Shown: positions 1 to 8,421, counted from the first letter of the stretch. The stretch is 34,692 nt of DNA from Candidatus Woesearchaeota archaeon (GCA_018668595.1 JABJCP010000010.1:1-34692), one strand, 5' to 3'. A program made the numbers and translations. Notes: generated from the letters alone by a model not told the origin.

Positions 1-3000
1 AATATTATTGACAGTATCTATGTATAGTTGAACGTAATCAAACCTTTCTTCAAAATCAACAAATGGTTCGTCGAGATTAAGAAAACTCGCAAGATCAAGA
101 GCATACGGGACGATTCCTTTGTCTTCAGTGTCGATGAGAACGATTTGATAAATGTTTTTTCCTGTTAGTTTATCTTTTTTTACAGGGTTAACCATCCAGT
201 TTTCTGTAGTTGAATCTTTATTATAGCACATGTTTTTAGATTTATTTAAAACTTCAATAACTGGTTTACAATAATTTTTGAAATCAGGTTCAATTTCTTT
301 ATTTGAAATTTTTTTGGATAATTTATCTTCAAGTGAATAATCAGCTAATGCCTCTAAAGGAAATTTGACATGTATTTTTGCAATTATTCCTAAAATTTCA
401 TGATATATTTGGGGATACATGCAGTTAGTCAGTATTAAGTTAGTCAATGTAATTCCTTCTTCTAAGGTCATTACATAATATGCTTTATTTCCATCTATAA
501 ATTCATCAATTGATTTAGGCATGTCAACTTCTTTTTCAAGAATTTTTTCTAGTTTTGCATGTATTCTTTTTTCTTCTTTAAATGAACTTTTATTTTGTTT
601 GTTTATTTCTTTTTCTTTGACTATTATGGAATCAAACAAAGCTATTCTATTAATATCTTTCATAAAAAAATCTGTATTGCTTATTTTTTTTAATTTATTT
701 GTGGCTTGTTTATAATTCCCAAGTCCTGATTTAAACTCTTTGTTTTTTCTCATTTGTTGAACCATTAATTTAAGGTATTCCGAACTAGTTTTGAAATTAA
801 GTTTTTGTTTAATATGTTTTGGAACATCTCTAATTAATTCACTCATCATATAATATGCTTGATAATTTGAACTAGATTCGTTTTCAATTAATTCGTTTAG
901 TTTTCTATACCACTTTATTTCTCCTGTTTCTTCTGCCAGTAATCCGAGTATTAACGCATTTGCTTTACCTTCATTGGCTGCTTTTTTAATTACTCTATTA
1001 ACATCTTGATTTCTATTGTAATACATATATTGAACGATTAAATTTAGGAAATCTTCACTTATAGCATCATCATGGTCTATTGCTTTTTCTAAATAATATA
1101 ACCCTTGTTTTGATTCTTCTTCGGAAAGTTTAAATTTTTCTGTATTGAATAAATTTTCTAACATTTGATCCAACCTAAACTCAGGAAATTTTTTATAAAG
1201 TAAATTTATATTTTCGAGTCCTGCTAATGTTCTATATATTTTAGCACTTGTTTTTTTATTTTCAACTGCGTTTTTTAACAGTAATTCGCTTTTATTTTCT
1301 TCACTATTTTTTATATAAATTTCACTTAATAATTCATATGCAAATACATCTGCAGAGTTTTCTTCAATTATTTGATTTAATATTTCAATTGATTTTTTTT
1401 GAAATTTTTTTTTATTAGTAGTTATTTTATTAATTACATTTATTTTTTTAAATAACCTGTTTGTTATGTTATTATATCGTTCATATATTTTATTGCAAAC
1501 ATCTGCGAATATTATTCTTGATAAGTGACTTTTTGGTGTTAAGTGCAATAGTTGTTCTAAAATTTCTTCACTTTTTCTATAATTGTTTATGGCGATATAA
1601 TCGTTTGCTAAGAATAATAAGAGATCATCATCAATAATTAAGTTTTTTCTTCCATATTCTATAGTTTCAATTGCTTTTTTAATATTCCCTTTTTTCCTAT
1701 AGTTTGTATGTAAGTTCATGAGACATTCTTTATTAACTCGGTCTAATGATTTTGCTTTTTCTAAAATGTGGATTGCTTTATTCGTTTGATTAAGATTCAT
1801 AAATATTCTAGCATAGTTGCATATTAATTCTGGACAGCACTCTTTGTCTTTTACGTATGGTGTAATAAGCCACCATGCTTTAATTAATTGGTTATTATTT
1901 ATGTGTGCTGCGCTTAATGTTAAAATAGTATTTTCTGTTTCTTTTTTTTCTTTAATTGCTTTTTTTCCTAATTCTATAGTTTTATCAATTTGATTGGAAT
2001 GATAATATTTTCCTATTAAATCTTCTAAAATTAGAGGTGTATTGAATCCTGCTTCAATTGCGCGTTCAAGAATCTCAATTGATCTTTCTGGTTTGTTTAT
2101 TTTTTCAGATTCAAAATCAGCTGCTAAACTCCTAAATAAATTTTCGTCAACTTTTTTTTGTTCGATTGCTAATTCTGTAAATTCTTTTGCTTTTTCTTCA
2201 TTTCCTAAAAGTTCATTAAATGCAATTAAATTTGAATATAAATTCGAATCCATTATTTCTTTATCAACAACTGATTCGAGTAGTTGGACTATTTCTTCTT
2301 GTCTTTTTCTGGTGTTAAGATATTTAATATTATAGTTTATCATTCGTTTTGTAGCTTTATTATTTTTGATGCCTAGTTTAACTAGGTCTTCATATTTTTC
2401 AAAGTATCCTGTACTATAAAGTCTTGCACAGATCTCATCTATTTTATTCCAAATTAATTCATGAGGAGATCCATCTGATTCTTTCATTGCGTTAAAATGA
2501 TCAAAAATATATTTCTTTAAATTCGATCTTTCATTTAGCTTAAATTGAATCATTCCGCTAGCTTTTTTATCGCTAATTGCTTGATATATTACTTGAAGTG
2601 ATTTTTCTAAATTCTTATTAGTTGCATAATAATCACTTAACATTAAATATGTTTTTTCATTCGCTTTTTTATTTTTAATTGCAACTTCAAGAATATCGAT
2701 AAACATCTGCTCTTTTTTAAAATGCATTATGTTTGATGCGGTAGTATTATATTTTTCAGTTGTCAAAGAAAGAATATTTCTTCTTATTATTTCTGCGCCA
2801 ATTTGTAACCATTGTTTTTTTTGAGAACTTGCTTTTTTATAAAAATTAATTATTTTAGAAGTCGCTTTTCTTTCTGAAACTATTTTTTCCAATAATTTAA
2901 TTGTTTGATAAAAATTATTCTTTTGAAAATAATATTCTCCTAGAAGTTCATATGTTTCAATGTTAGAAATATTTATTTCAATACTTTTTTCTAAAGTGCA

Positions 3001-3369
3001 TTTAAAATAATCTTCTCTTCCAACTTCTTTGAATAATGTTGCTAATTTATTTATGTTTTCAGGAGATTCTTTTGGTTCTTTAGTTCTTACAAACTGATTA
3101 TAGTGTCTAAATAGTTCTTTTCTTTCCATGCTTTGAAGACCTCGATATTCAACAGGCAGGTCATTATATTTTTCTGTTAAATAAAATGTAGGCTCTTCTA
3201 AAAATTCATTTAGACTTTTAGAGGGTGGCTTTTTAAGTTCTTCTTTATACTTTTTTTGCAGTTCTTTTTGTACTTCTATATGATCTTTACGTAATATTTT
3301 TTTAATTTCTCTTTTTACAGTTTTGCTTTCCATAGGGTTTCCAGGTTTAGTAGTGTCTTCTTTAGTCAT
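1..3369 (-). CDS. Giant TPR/SEL1-like helical-repeat protein with C-terminal APH-like kinase domain (partial)
   Basis: An open frame of 1123 codons runs from an ATG at 3369 to the left edge without a stop, so the C-terminus is missing. Residues from about 100 to 850 are a run of amphipathic helix pairs spaced like TPR or SEL1 repeats and rich in Lys, Glu, Asn and Ile. The last 260 or so residues look like an aminoglycoside-phosphotransferase or choline-kinase fold. A beta-3-like IIVKE segment is followed by a Glu-containing helix (FKEEKRIHAKL), a hinge-like YVMTLEEG, a helix IIAKIH, and KDSTTEN, which gives catalytic Asp1052 and metal-ligand Asn1057 with the APH spacing Asp+5=Asn. LIDTED (Asp1080) then stands where APH enzymes have the metal-binding IDF/IDW. 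The usual His of HGD is replaced by Asn. There is no signal peptide or membrane segment, so it is probably cytoplasmic. The substrate is unknown; repeats could recruit a protein target. I am confident of the coding frame and repeats, moderately so of the kinase fold. Confidence 0.8.
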   Translation of the reverse strand, partial: MTKEDTTKPGNPMESKTVKREIKKILRKDHIEVQKELQKKYKEELKKPPSKSLNEFLEEPTFYLTEKYNDLPVEYRGLQSMERKELFRHYNQFVRTKEPKESPENINKLATLFKEVGREDYFKCTLEKSIEINISNIETYELLGEYYFQKNNFYQTIKLLEKIVSERKATSKIINFYKKASSQKKQWLQIGAEIIRRNILSLTTEKYNTTASNIMHFKKEQMFIDILEVAIKNKKANEKTYLMLSDYYATNKNLEKSLQVIYQAISDKKASGMIQFKLNERSNLKKYIFDHFNAMKESDGSPHELIWNKIDEICARLYSTGYFEKYEDLVKLGIKNNKATKRMINYNIKYLNTRKRQEEIVQLLESVVDKEIMDSNLYSNLIAFNELLGNEEKAKEFTELAIEQKKVDENLFRSLAADFESEKINKPERSIEILERAIEAGFNTPLILEDLIGKYYHSNQIDKTIELGKKAIKEKKETENTILTLSAAHINNNQLIKAWWLITPYVKDKECCPELICNYARIFMNLNQTNKAIHILEKAKSLDRVNKECLMNLHTNYRKKGNIKKAIETIEYGRKNLIIDDDLLLFLANDYIAINNYRKSEEILEQLLHLTPKSHLSRIIFADVCNKIYERYNNITNRLFKKINVINKITTNKKKFQKKSIEILNQIIEENSADVFAYELLSEIYIKNSEENKSELLLKNAVENKKTSAKIYRTLAGLENINLLYKKFPEFRLDQMLENLFNTEKFKLSEEESKQGLYYLEKAIDHDDAISEDFLNLIVQYMYYNRNQDVNRVIKKAANEGKANALILGLLAEETGEIKWYRKLNELIENESSSNYQAYYMMSELIRDVPKHIKQKLNFKTSSEYLKLMVQQMRKNKEFKSGLGNYKQATNKLKKISNTDFFMKDINRIALFDSIIVKEKEINKQNKSSFKEEKRIHAKLEKILEKEVDMPKSIDEFIDGNKAYYVMTLEEGITLTNLILTNCMYPQIYHEILGIIAKIHVKFPLEALADYSLEDKLSKKISNKEIEPDFKNYCKPVIEVLNKSKNMCYNKDSTTENWMVNPVKKDKLTGKNIYQIVLIDTEDKGIVPYALDLASFLNLDEPFVDFEERFDYVQLYIDTVNNI

Positions 3370-3416
3370 TTTATTTGTAATACTAACTAGTACATAAACG
3401 TTATTTGAATAAATCA

Positions 3417-3458
3417 CCCCTCTTAATAGAATTAGCTATGCGAGGGGCATTTATAAAG
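3417..3458 (-). promoter_or_regulatory. Promoter of the giant repeat-kinase gene with a GC-rich inverted repeat
   Basis: Read on the minus strand, a TATA-like CTTTATAA (3458-3451) is followed by GCCCCTC (3448-3442) and, 19 bases on, GAGGGG (3422-3417). The inverted-repeat arms are 6 bp, and their GC content is striking in this AT-rich setting. A start site 25 bases after the TATA box would fall between the arms, so an operator or 5'-leader hairpin is likely. The start codon is about 55 bases further on. Confidence 0.45.
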
Positions 3459-3524
3459 ATTTGTTATTTTTATTGTTATTTTATGGCTATTTAGCGGCTC
3501 TGCGTGTTATTGCTGCTACTTTCC

Positions 3525-3722
3525 CTACTTTGTAAAAAGTCTATAACAAGGCATAATTGCAGCTAAGATTCCAATTATTAAATACCAATACCAGTTAAGA
3601 TATAGTAATCCAGACCAAAGCTTTGCAATAAATAAAATAAATGCTGCAGTGCTAAGTTTAATTAGTGAAATATCGTACCATTTCAGATTCTTAATCTTTT
3701 TTTCTATCCATTTAAAACACAT
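3525..3722 (-). CDS. Small two-helix membrane protein
   Basis: This 65-residue protein has a charged amphipathic N-terminus (KKIKNLKWYD) and two hydrophobic segments, about residues 22-40 and 43-60, joined by a Trp/Tyr-rich turn (YLNWYWY). The start is supported by GAGAGGTAA about 5 bases upstream on the minus strand. The pattern resembles short membrane proteins common in DPANN and candidate-phylum genomes, whose role is not known. A -1 shift in the T5 run just before the stop would extend it with the basic tail KVGKVAAITRRAAK, which ends in a stop at 3487. The frame may therefore have been altered at its end. No function can be assigned. Confidence 0.65.
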   Translation of the reverse strand: MCFKWIEKKIKNLKWYDISLIKLSTAAFILFIAKLWSGLLYLNWYWYLIIGILAAIMPCYRLFTK

Positions 3723-3773
3723 TTTTGTTACCTCTCTTTTTATTTTTTGTTTTTTTTATTTGCTTTTTGTTGT

Positions 3774-5312
3774 TTAAAATTTGTTAAGATGTTTTTTGTA
3801 AATTTTATTAACTTGAATTTTTAATTCACCTGGAATTGCAATACTATCATAAACTCCAAAAAATTTCTTTTTCATACTATTTTTTTTTCTTATTAATGAT
3901 TGATACTTTGGTTTTAATTTAAATTCTTCAATGAGCGCACCATTTACCTTATTTTCAATAGCCATCATAAATGCGAGTTGTTGTTCCTGCGCACCAAGAC
4001 CACTTTGATCAAAACCAACCATATCATCATGACTTCCAAAAACAGAAAATAGTTTTCTATATTTTTTAGCAAATAGGCATTTGTCAAGATTAACTCGATC
4101 TGGTTTAATATTTAATGCTTTAAAGAATACATAAAGTCTTGCACATTTAGAACAATTACAACACCAACGATTATGTTCTCCATGTTCTGTATCTGCAAAA
4201 CAAGACATTTGAAGTTTTGCAAGATCTGGATATTTTTCATGAAGAATTTTGATAAGCCCTAATTCAAATAATGGACTCACAAGACTTCCAACTTGAGTTT
4301 TTCCGTCAGTCATAAGTCTCGAAATTATGTTTAAATTTTTAACCCACTCAGAACTTTGATCATAAATATAATTAGTTTTCCAGCCATCTTCATTTATTGT
4401 GTTATGATCGCAACTAAATTCATTTCCAAAAAAAATATAATCTGCATTAAACTTATGTGCGAAAGGAATTACTTCTAAAAGAAAAATAGTGAGCATTGCT
4501 CCAAATCCCCAATTATTAAATTCCATATCGTCAAAATAACCATTAAATTGAAATTCATTTAATTTATTTTTTATTGTATAAACTTCGATGTTTTGTTCTT
4601 TTTTAAGTTTTTTTATAATTTTATTTTTATGAATTGTTTCATACTCGTGATAATTTTCTGAATCACATTCGTCGATATAAACAAGAATTGGTCTTATGTT
4701 TAATTCTTTACACATTGCGAGTGTAAGCAAAGATTCTTTGCCTGCACTAAAAAGAATAATTGCAGTTTTTTGCTTATTAATTCTTTTTTTATTTTCTTTT
4801 TGTTTATTAGGTTTTGTTATGGGTAATTTTGTATCATAATTTTTAAAATAAAATTGAGAATTAAAAAAACGTTTCATATAATTAGATGTTTTTTTATTAT
4901 CTATTAATGCAGTTGATGGAATATCATAAATAGTTGATTTGAAAATAAAACTTTCAAAACAAGGAAGAGCTGTTTTGTAAATAATTCCTTTTTTCCCTTT
5001 TTCATTATTTGCAGCAGGAAGATGGCATGACAAAGCAAATGTTAAATTGTCCAGGAGAATTTGTTTGTTTTTATCAGAAACTGAATTCCAAATTTCTTTA
5101 GGATATTTTATTGAAAACTTTTTATTATTTTTATTATTGTTTTTGCTGTTAGCGTTGTTGTGGTTTTTATGATTATTATTAATATTGTTATTATTAGTAT
5201 TTTTACTAGTTGGTTTATTATTTAAGAAAAAATTAATTCCTGAATTACTAAGACTTGCGTCGATTTCAAAAAATTCACTCTTTTTTATCTTATCTCTTTC
5301 ATAAATAAGCAT
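3774..5312 (-). CDS. PP-loop ATPase of the MurL/QueC type with an Asn-rich N-terminal insert
   Basis: In this 512-residue protein, residues 184-200 form the PP-loop that binds ATP pyrophosphate (FSAGKES at 188-194, in place of the usual SGGxDS). A central YIFFGNEFSCDHN block recalls the GNExS segment of MurL. A WCCNCSKC cluster (383-390) resembles the zinc or catalytic Cys motif of MurL and QueC. MurL is a bacterial peptidoglycan-precursor epimerase and QueC makes preQ0; an archaeon without murein is unlikely to use MurL chemistry, so the substrate is open. Residues 32-66 are almost only Asn, Lys and His, probably a disordered linker. The minus-strand TATA box (TTTATATAAA near 5338) lies about 25 bases before the ATG, implying a leaderless message. 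It diverges from dtdA. Confidence 0.75.
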   Translation of the reverse strand: MLIYERDKIKKSEFFEIDASLSNSGINFFLNNKPTSKNTNNNNINNNHKNHNNANSKNNNKNNKKFSIKYPKEIWNSVSDKNKQILLDNLTFALSCHLPAANNEKGKKGIIYKTALPCFESFIFKSTIYDIPSTALIDNKKTSNYMKRFFNSQFYFKNYDTKLPITKPNKQKENKKRINKQKTAIILFSAGKESLLTLAMCKELNIRPILVYIDECDSENYHEYETIHKNKIIKKLKKEQNIEVYTIKNKLNEFQFNGYFDDMEFNNWGFGAMLTIFLLEVIPFAHKFNADYIFFGNEFSCDHNTINEDGWKTNYIYDQSSEWVKNLNIISRLMTDGKTQVGSLVSPLFELGLIKILHEKYPDLAKLQMSCFADTEHGEHNRWCCNCSKCARLYVFFKALNIKPDRVNLDKCLFAKKYRKLFSVFGSHDDMVGFDQSGLGAQEQQLAFMMAIENKVNGALIEEFKLKPKYQSLIRKKNSMKKKFFGVYDSIAIPGELKIQVNKIYKKHLNKF

Positions 5313-5400
5313 GAGAATGAATTTGTATAAGATTTTATATAAACATTTCTTAAAAAATTCAATAAATTAATAAATCAAACCTTTTTGACACTGAAATAAT
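5313..5400. promoter_or_regulatory. Divergent promoter region, PP-loop gene and dtdA
   Basis: The 88-base gap holds a minus-strand TATA box, TTTATATAAA, around 5333-5343, which places the start of transcription at or next to the ATG of the PP-loop gene. A plus-strand AATTAATAAATC around 5363-5374 could serve dtdA about 30 bases downstream. No Shine-Dalgarno sequence precedes either start, so both messages look leaderless or nearly so. Confidence 0.5.
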
Positions 5401-6258
5401 ATGAACATCGCAATAATAGTATCAACACAAGATCCTGCAGGAATGAATATCAAACAATGTTTGGTTGAACTAGATTTATTTGTCAAGCTCGACGAAAAAT
5501 TTGATAATCATGACGTGTTTGAAATAAAATTTGAAAAATCAGGAATTGTTGCAAGACTTTTTACAACAGATTTAGAATCGATACATTGTGAAAATATCGA
5601 CGAGAGAATAAATTCTAATAGTTCTGATTTTTGCGTGGACAAAATAATTTTTGCAACAAAACATCAATCAGAAGCAGGAGTTCATAGTTTATGCGTGCAT
5701 GTTCCTGGAAATTGGGGTGGTGCAGATGTTGGAGGAAAACCGGGAATGATTTGTAGTTCTATGCCTAACTTTATGAAATTTGCACTGCTTAAATTAAAAG
5801 AAGTGTCTGAAGGTACAGAATATTCTGTAATGCAAGAAGTAACGCATCATGGTCCGCTTATCAAAGTTCCTTGTTTGTTTATTGAAATAGGATCAAATTT
5901 AGAAAGTTGGCAAAATAAGGAAGCTGGCAAGATTATTGCAAATACTATTAGATTTATTTTAGAAGAACCAATTCCTGCGTATGAATCAGTGGTTGTACTT
6001 GGAGGAGGTCACTATAGTCAACCTGCAGAAAAGTTGGTGTTTAGGACAGATTATTCTGTCGGACATATCTGTCCAAAATATGGACTGGATAACTTTAATT
6101 CTGAGTTGTTGGATCAGGCGATAAATAAATGCGATTCTAGTGTTAAACTGGTTGTTGTTGACTGGAAAGGGCTTGGAGAATTTAAACAAAAAGTCAAATC
6201 ACTGCTTGAGGAGAATGGAATTTCTTGGGAGAGAATAAAACGAATTGAAAAAAGATAA
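5401..6258 (+). CDS. dtdA: D-aminoacyl-tRNA deacylase, archaeal DtdA type
   Basis: This 285-residue cytoplasmic enzyme matches the archaeal and plant DtdA (GEK1) family, which hydrolyses D-aminoacyl-tRNAs so that D-amino acids are not wasted on tRNA or used in protein. Family hallmarks visible are the N-terminal IVSTQDPAGMNI, the FATKHQSEAGVHSLCVH block followed by GNWGGADVGG, the EVTHHGP motif, IEIGS, and GGGHYS near the C-terminus. The many conserved His, Asp and Glu residues fit the zinc-dependent mechanism. Length is normal for the family. It has its own promoter in the divergent gap and faces the zinc-ribbon gene tail to tail. The assignment is secure. Confidence 0.93.
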   Translation: MNIAIIVSTQDPAGMNIKQCLVELDLFVKLDEKFDNHDVFEIKFEKSGIVARLFTTDLESIHCENIDERINSNSSDFCVDKIIFATKHQSEAGVHSLCVHVPGNWGGADVGGKPGMICSSMPNFMKFALLKLKEVSEGTEYSVMQEVTHHGPLIKVPCLFIEIGSNLESWQNKEAGKIIANTIRFILEEPIPAYESVVVLGGGHYSQPAEKLVFRTDYSVGHICPKYGLDNFNSELLDQAINKCDSSVKLVVVDWKGLGEFKQKVKSLLEENGISWERIKRIEKR

Positions 6259-6279
6259 ATTTACATATTTTATTTTAAT

Positions 6280-6324
6280 TTTTTAATTATATTATATACT
6301 AATTCTTTTTAATTATATTATATA
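6280..6324. repeat. 19-bp AT-only direct repeat in the convergent gap
   Basis: TTTTTAATTATATTATATA occurs at 6280-6298 and again at 6306-6324. The repeat lies just after dtdA and before the 3' end of the opposing zinc-ribbon gene. The T-tracts could terminate transcription from the left. At this base composition a chance or slippage origin is plausible. Confidence 0.5.
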
Positions 6325-6366
6325 TTAATATTAAAAAGATGAGTGTAGAAATGACAAAAAAATAAT

Positions 6367-6489
6367 CTAATAATTACAAGTTTCTTGTTCTTTGAGATCT
6401 GTACCGCACTCTATACAGTATTCATCAGTTTCTTCTACATTTGTTCCGCAAAATGGGCATTCATTTACTTCCTCTTTTTCATCTGACAC
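6367..6489 (-). CDS. Small zinc-ribbon protein
   Basis: This short gene encodes a 40-residue acidic protein with two knuckles, CPFCG and CIECG, ten residues apart, the layout of a single zinc ribbon. I chose the GTG at 6489 because GGAGG lies 8 bases upstream at the usual Shine-Dalgarno distance. An in-frame ATG at 6504 would add five residues but has no ribosome-binding site, and the GGAGG overlaps that ATG. The resulting N-terminus, MSDEKEE, looks natural. It lies downstream of rpl11 on the same strand, with its own TATA-like AT stretch around 6535-6550. Such ribbons often bind nucleic acid or partner proteins; the exact role is unknown. Confidence 0.72.
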   Translation of the reverse strand: MSDEKEEVNECPFCGTNVEETDEYCIECGTDLKEQETCNY

Positions 6490-6707
6490 GTCTATTGCCT
6501 CCATTAAGTTTATGTGTTAATAAACGACCTTGGATTATATTATAATTAGTAGTTTTTGAAATTTTTAAAATCTTGGTTATTGGATTGAATGTGTGTCTTG
6601 TGTTACAAAATTAATTAGAATTAAAATAGTATCTTGTGTAAAAAATAATCAAAAATAGAATTAAAATAAAAATTGAAAAAATTAGAATTCAGAAGAGAAT
6701 TCATAAA

Positions 6708-7421
6708 TTATTTACTTTTATCTTCTGCTTCATCAGGAGCAACTTCGTGTATGATTGGATCAGGGATCTTTTCTTCTCTAAGTCTGCTTTTAATATCTGA
6801 AGAAGATTTTCCTTTCATAATTGCAATTATGTTTTTAGCTTTAGCAAGGAATTCATCACGTCTAGTTTTAATTTCTTCCTGAAGTATTTTTCTTTCTTCT
6901 TCGAATTGTTTTTGCTCTTCTGCACTAAGTTCGGTTTTCTCTTCAGCAATCTCTTTATCGAATTTTCCTGAGTTAACTAAATCAATAGCGTTATGAGCAG
7001 TAACTCCTTCAACATAAACACCCATGCTTTGACAAGTTCCAAGAATTTCTTTGATTTTTTCTTTAAGATTTTTACCAAGAAGACTATCTTCTTTCATCTT
7101 TGCAATTTTAATAAGCTGTTCGATTTTAAGATCTCCAACTTTTTCAACTAAAGGATTAGATGCTCCTTTTTTTAGATCTGCTTCTTGTTTGATAAGCGCA
7201 GATGCAGGAGGAGTACCTATTGTTATTGTATACTCTTTAGTATCTGTATCAATATTTACTTTAACTGGAACTTGCATACCTTTAAAATCTGCAGTTTTTT
7301 TATTAATATCTCCAACAACTTGTCCAATATTAATCCCTGTAGGACCAAGAGCTGGACCTAATGGTGGTGCTGCTGTTGCTTTTCCACCTTCAATTAAAAC
7401 TTCAACTGTTTCTTTTCCCAT
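6708..7421 (-). CDS. rpl11: Ribosomal protein uL11 with a long C-terminal extension
   Basis: Residues 1-160 are a normal archaeal L11: an N-terminal domain with PPLGPALGPTGINIG and a C-terminal rRNA-binding domain ending near GTCQSMGVYVEG and TAHNAID. L11 binds the GTPase-associated centre of 23S rRNA and the factor-binding stalk. At 237 residues it exceeds the usual 160 or so. Residues 161-237 are a Glu/Lys-rich helix that looks like a coiled coil followed by a short tail (IPDPIIHEVAPDE). The gene lies 67 bases after spt5 in the conserved secE, spt5, rpl11 order, but rpl1 and rpl10 do not follow, so that operon is broken here. The identity is secure; the extension is unexplained. Confidence 0.95.
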   Translation of the reverse strand: MGKETVEVLIEGGKATAAPPLGPALGPTGINIGQVVGDINKKTADFKGMQVPVKVNIDTDTKEYTITIGTPPASALIKQEADLKKGASNPLVEKVGDLKIEQLIKIAKMKEDSLLGKNLKEKIKEILGTCQSMGVYVEGVTAHNAIDLVNSGKFDKEIAEEKTELSAEEQKQFEEERKILQEEIKTRRDEFLAKAKNIIAIMKGKSSSDIKSRLREEKIPDPIIHEVAPDEAEDKSK

Positions 7422-7488
7422 AGTTAAACACCAATTATAATTTTTTATATTTTATTTTTATTATTTTTTTTGTTAGTTTGATTTACTG

Positions 7489-7956
7489 TTAGTCATCACG
7501 ACGAATTACTTTTACAGAATCAATTTTTATTGTGATAGGAATAGGAACTGCAGCTTCTACAAGTTCGACTACAACTTCTTCTTTTGATTCGTCAATTCTT
7601 GTAATCTTTGCAGTTTCTCTTTTGAATGGTCCTGAGATGATTTCAACAATATCATTCTTTTTAATGTTGAGTTCACGCTTAACCTGTTCGAGCATATGTT
7701 CTATTTCTTTATACTCAATTTCTTTAGGTAAGATTCCGCGTGCGTAAGGAATATTATGTGCTGCTTGCTCTGCATCAGTTCGGCTTTTAGCTTCAACAAA
7801 AACATAGCCCCTCATTCCATGAGGTCTAATAACTGAGTAGACTTCTAGTTTTTTCTTAATAATGTTTGAACTAATAAAATCTATGACTTGGTCTTCTCTG
7901 TTTGCAGTTGTTCTCAACGCAAAAATCAAGGTATTAATTTCTTTAGATTCTGACAT
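7489..7956 (-). CDS. spt5: Transcription elongation factor Spt5 (NusG family)
   Basis: This 155-residue protein has an N-terminal NGN domain (about residues 8-90, with VIRPHGMRGYVFVEA) and a C-terminal KOW domain (about 97-150, with IVEIISGPFKRETAKI). In archaea Spt5, with Spt4, closes the RNA polymerase clamp for processive elongation and can contact the ribosome. Length matches archaeal Spt5. It begins 14 bases after secE, so the two are co-transcribed, as in most archaea. No Spt4 gene lies in the window. Confidence 0.95.
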   Translation of the reverse strand: MSESKEINTLIFALRTTANREDQVIDFISSNIIKKKLEVYSVIRPHGMRGYVFVEAKSRTDAEQAAHNIPYARGILPKEIEYKEIEHMLEQVKRELNIKKNDIVEIISGPFKRETAKITRIDESKEEVVVELVEAAVPIPITIKIDSVKVIRRDD

Positions 7957-7970
7957 TTTTCACCTCTAGT

Positions 7971-8156
7971 CTACAAAATTAGTTGGTTAATCATAACGAT
8001 TAGAAACCCGACTAACCCTATCAATATCATTCCAAGACCAGAAACTTTTACAATGGTCTTAAATTCTTCTTTACTGGGTTTTTTTGTTACTTTTAAAACC
8101 CTTTTGTTCTCTCTAAAGAACTCTTTGATTTTGGGAATCCAAGTTTTTACATTCAT
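7971..8156 (-). CDS. secE: Preprotein translocase subunit SecE (Sec61 gamma)
   Basis: This 61-residue protein has a Lys-rich amphipathic helix (about residues 8-37, with KPSKEEF) followed by one membrane span (about 38-60), the standard archaeal SecE or Sec61-gamma plan. It clamps SecY in the translocon. I chose the ATG at 8156 because GAGTGA sits just upstream; an in-frame GTG at 8165 would add three residues and has no better signal. It is the first gene of the secE, spt5, rpl11 unit. Confidence 0.9.
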   Translation of the reverse strand: MNVKTWIPKIKEFFRENKRVLKVTKKPSKEEFKTIVKVSGLGMILIGLVGFLIVMINQLIL

Positions 8157-8165
8157 TATGTTCAC

Positions 8166-8421
8166 TCGATGTTGTTTGTCTTTATCAAATCTTATAGATT
8201 TGTTTGTGTGATTCGTAGTACCATATATAGTATAATATATATTTTTAGTTACTTTTTAAATGTTTTTTCTGCTTTCTTTTTTAATCTTTTCCTTTTTGAT
8301 AGTAAAACTGCACAATAATTGCTATAATTTTGGTTTGAACTCTTAATTTTAAGCCAAAATGATGAAAAATTAAGGAATTTAGCTAATTTTAGCTATATTT
8401 ATTTTATAAATTAATTATGTT
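8166..8421 (-). promoter_or_regulatory. Intergenic region between ftsZ and secE: promoter and nested inverted repeats
   Basis: This 256-base gap has no gene. Near 8205-8240 minus-strand TATA-like ATATATTATACTATATATGG could drive secE, spt5 and rpl11. At 8328-8359 TTTTGG and CCAAAA flank a second inverted repeat, CTTAA/TTAAG (8342-8353), forming a nested hairpin about 60-90 bases after the ftsZ stop. TAGCTA occurs twice four bases apart near 8380-8395. These may be the ftsZ 3' end or a leader of the secE message. Confidence 0.4.

Noticed and set aside
2042..2335. A 97-codon plus-strand frame within the giant repeat gene region.
   Set aside because: The minus strand is open across the whole 3369 bases with coherent helical repeats, so this frame is a shadow.
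7051..7440. A 129-codon plus-strand frame opposite rpl11.
   Set aside because: It is a shadow of a certain ribosomal-protein gene; its Ser/Ile/Pro-rich content reflects the reverse strand.
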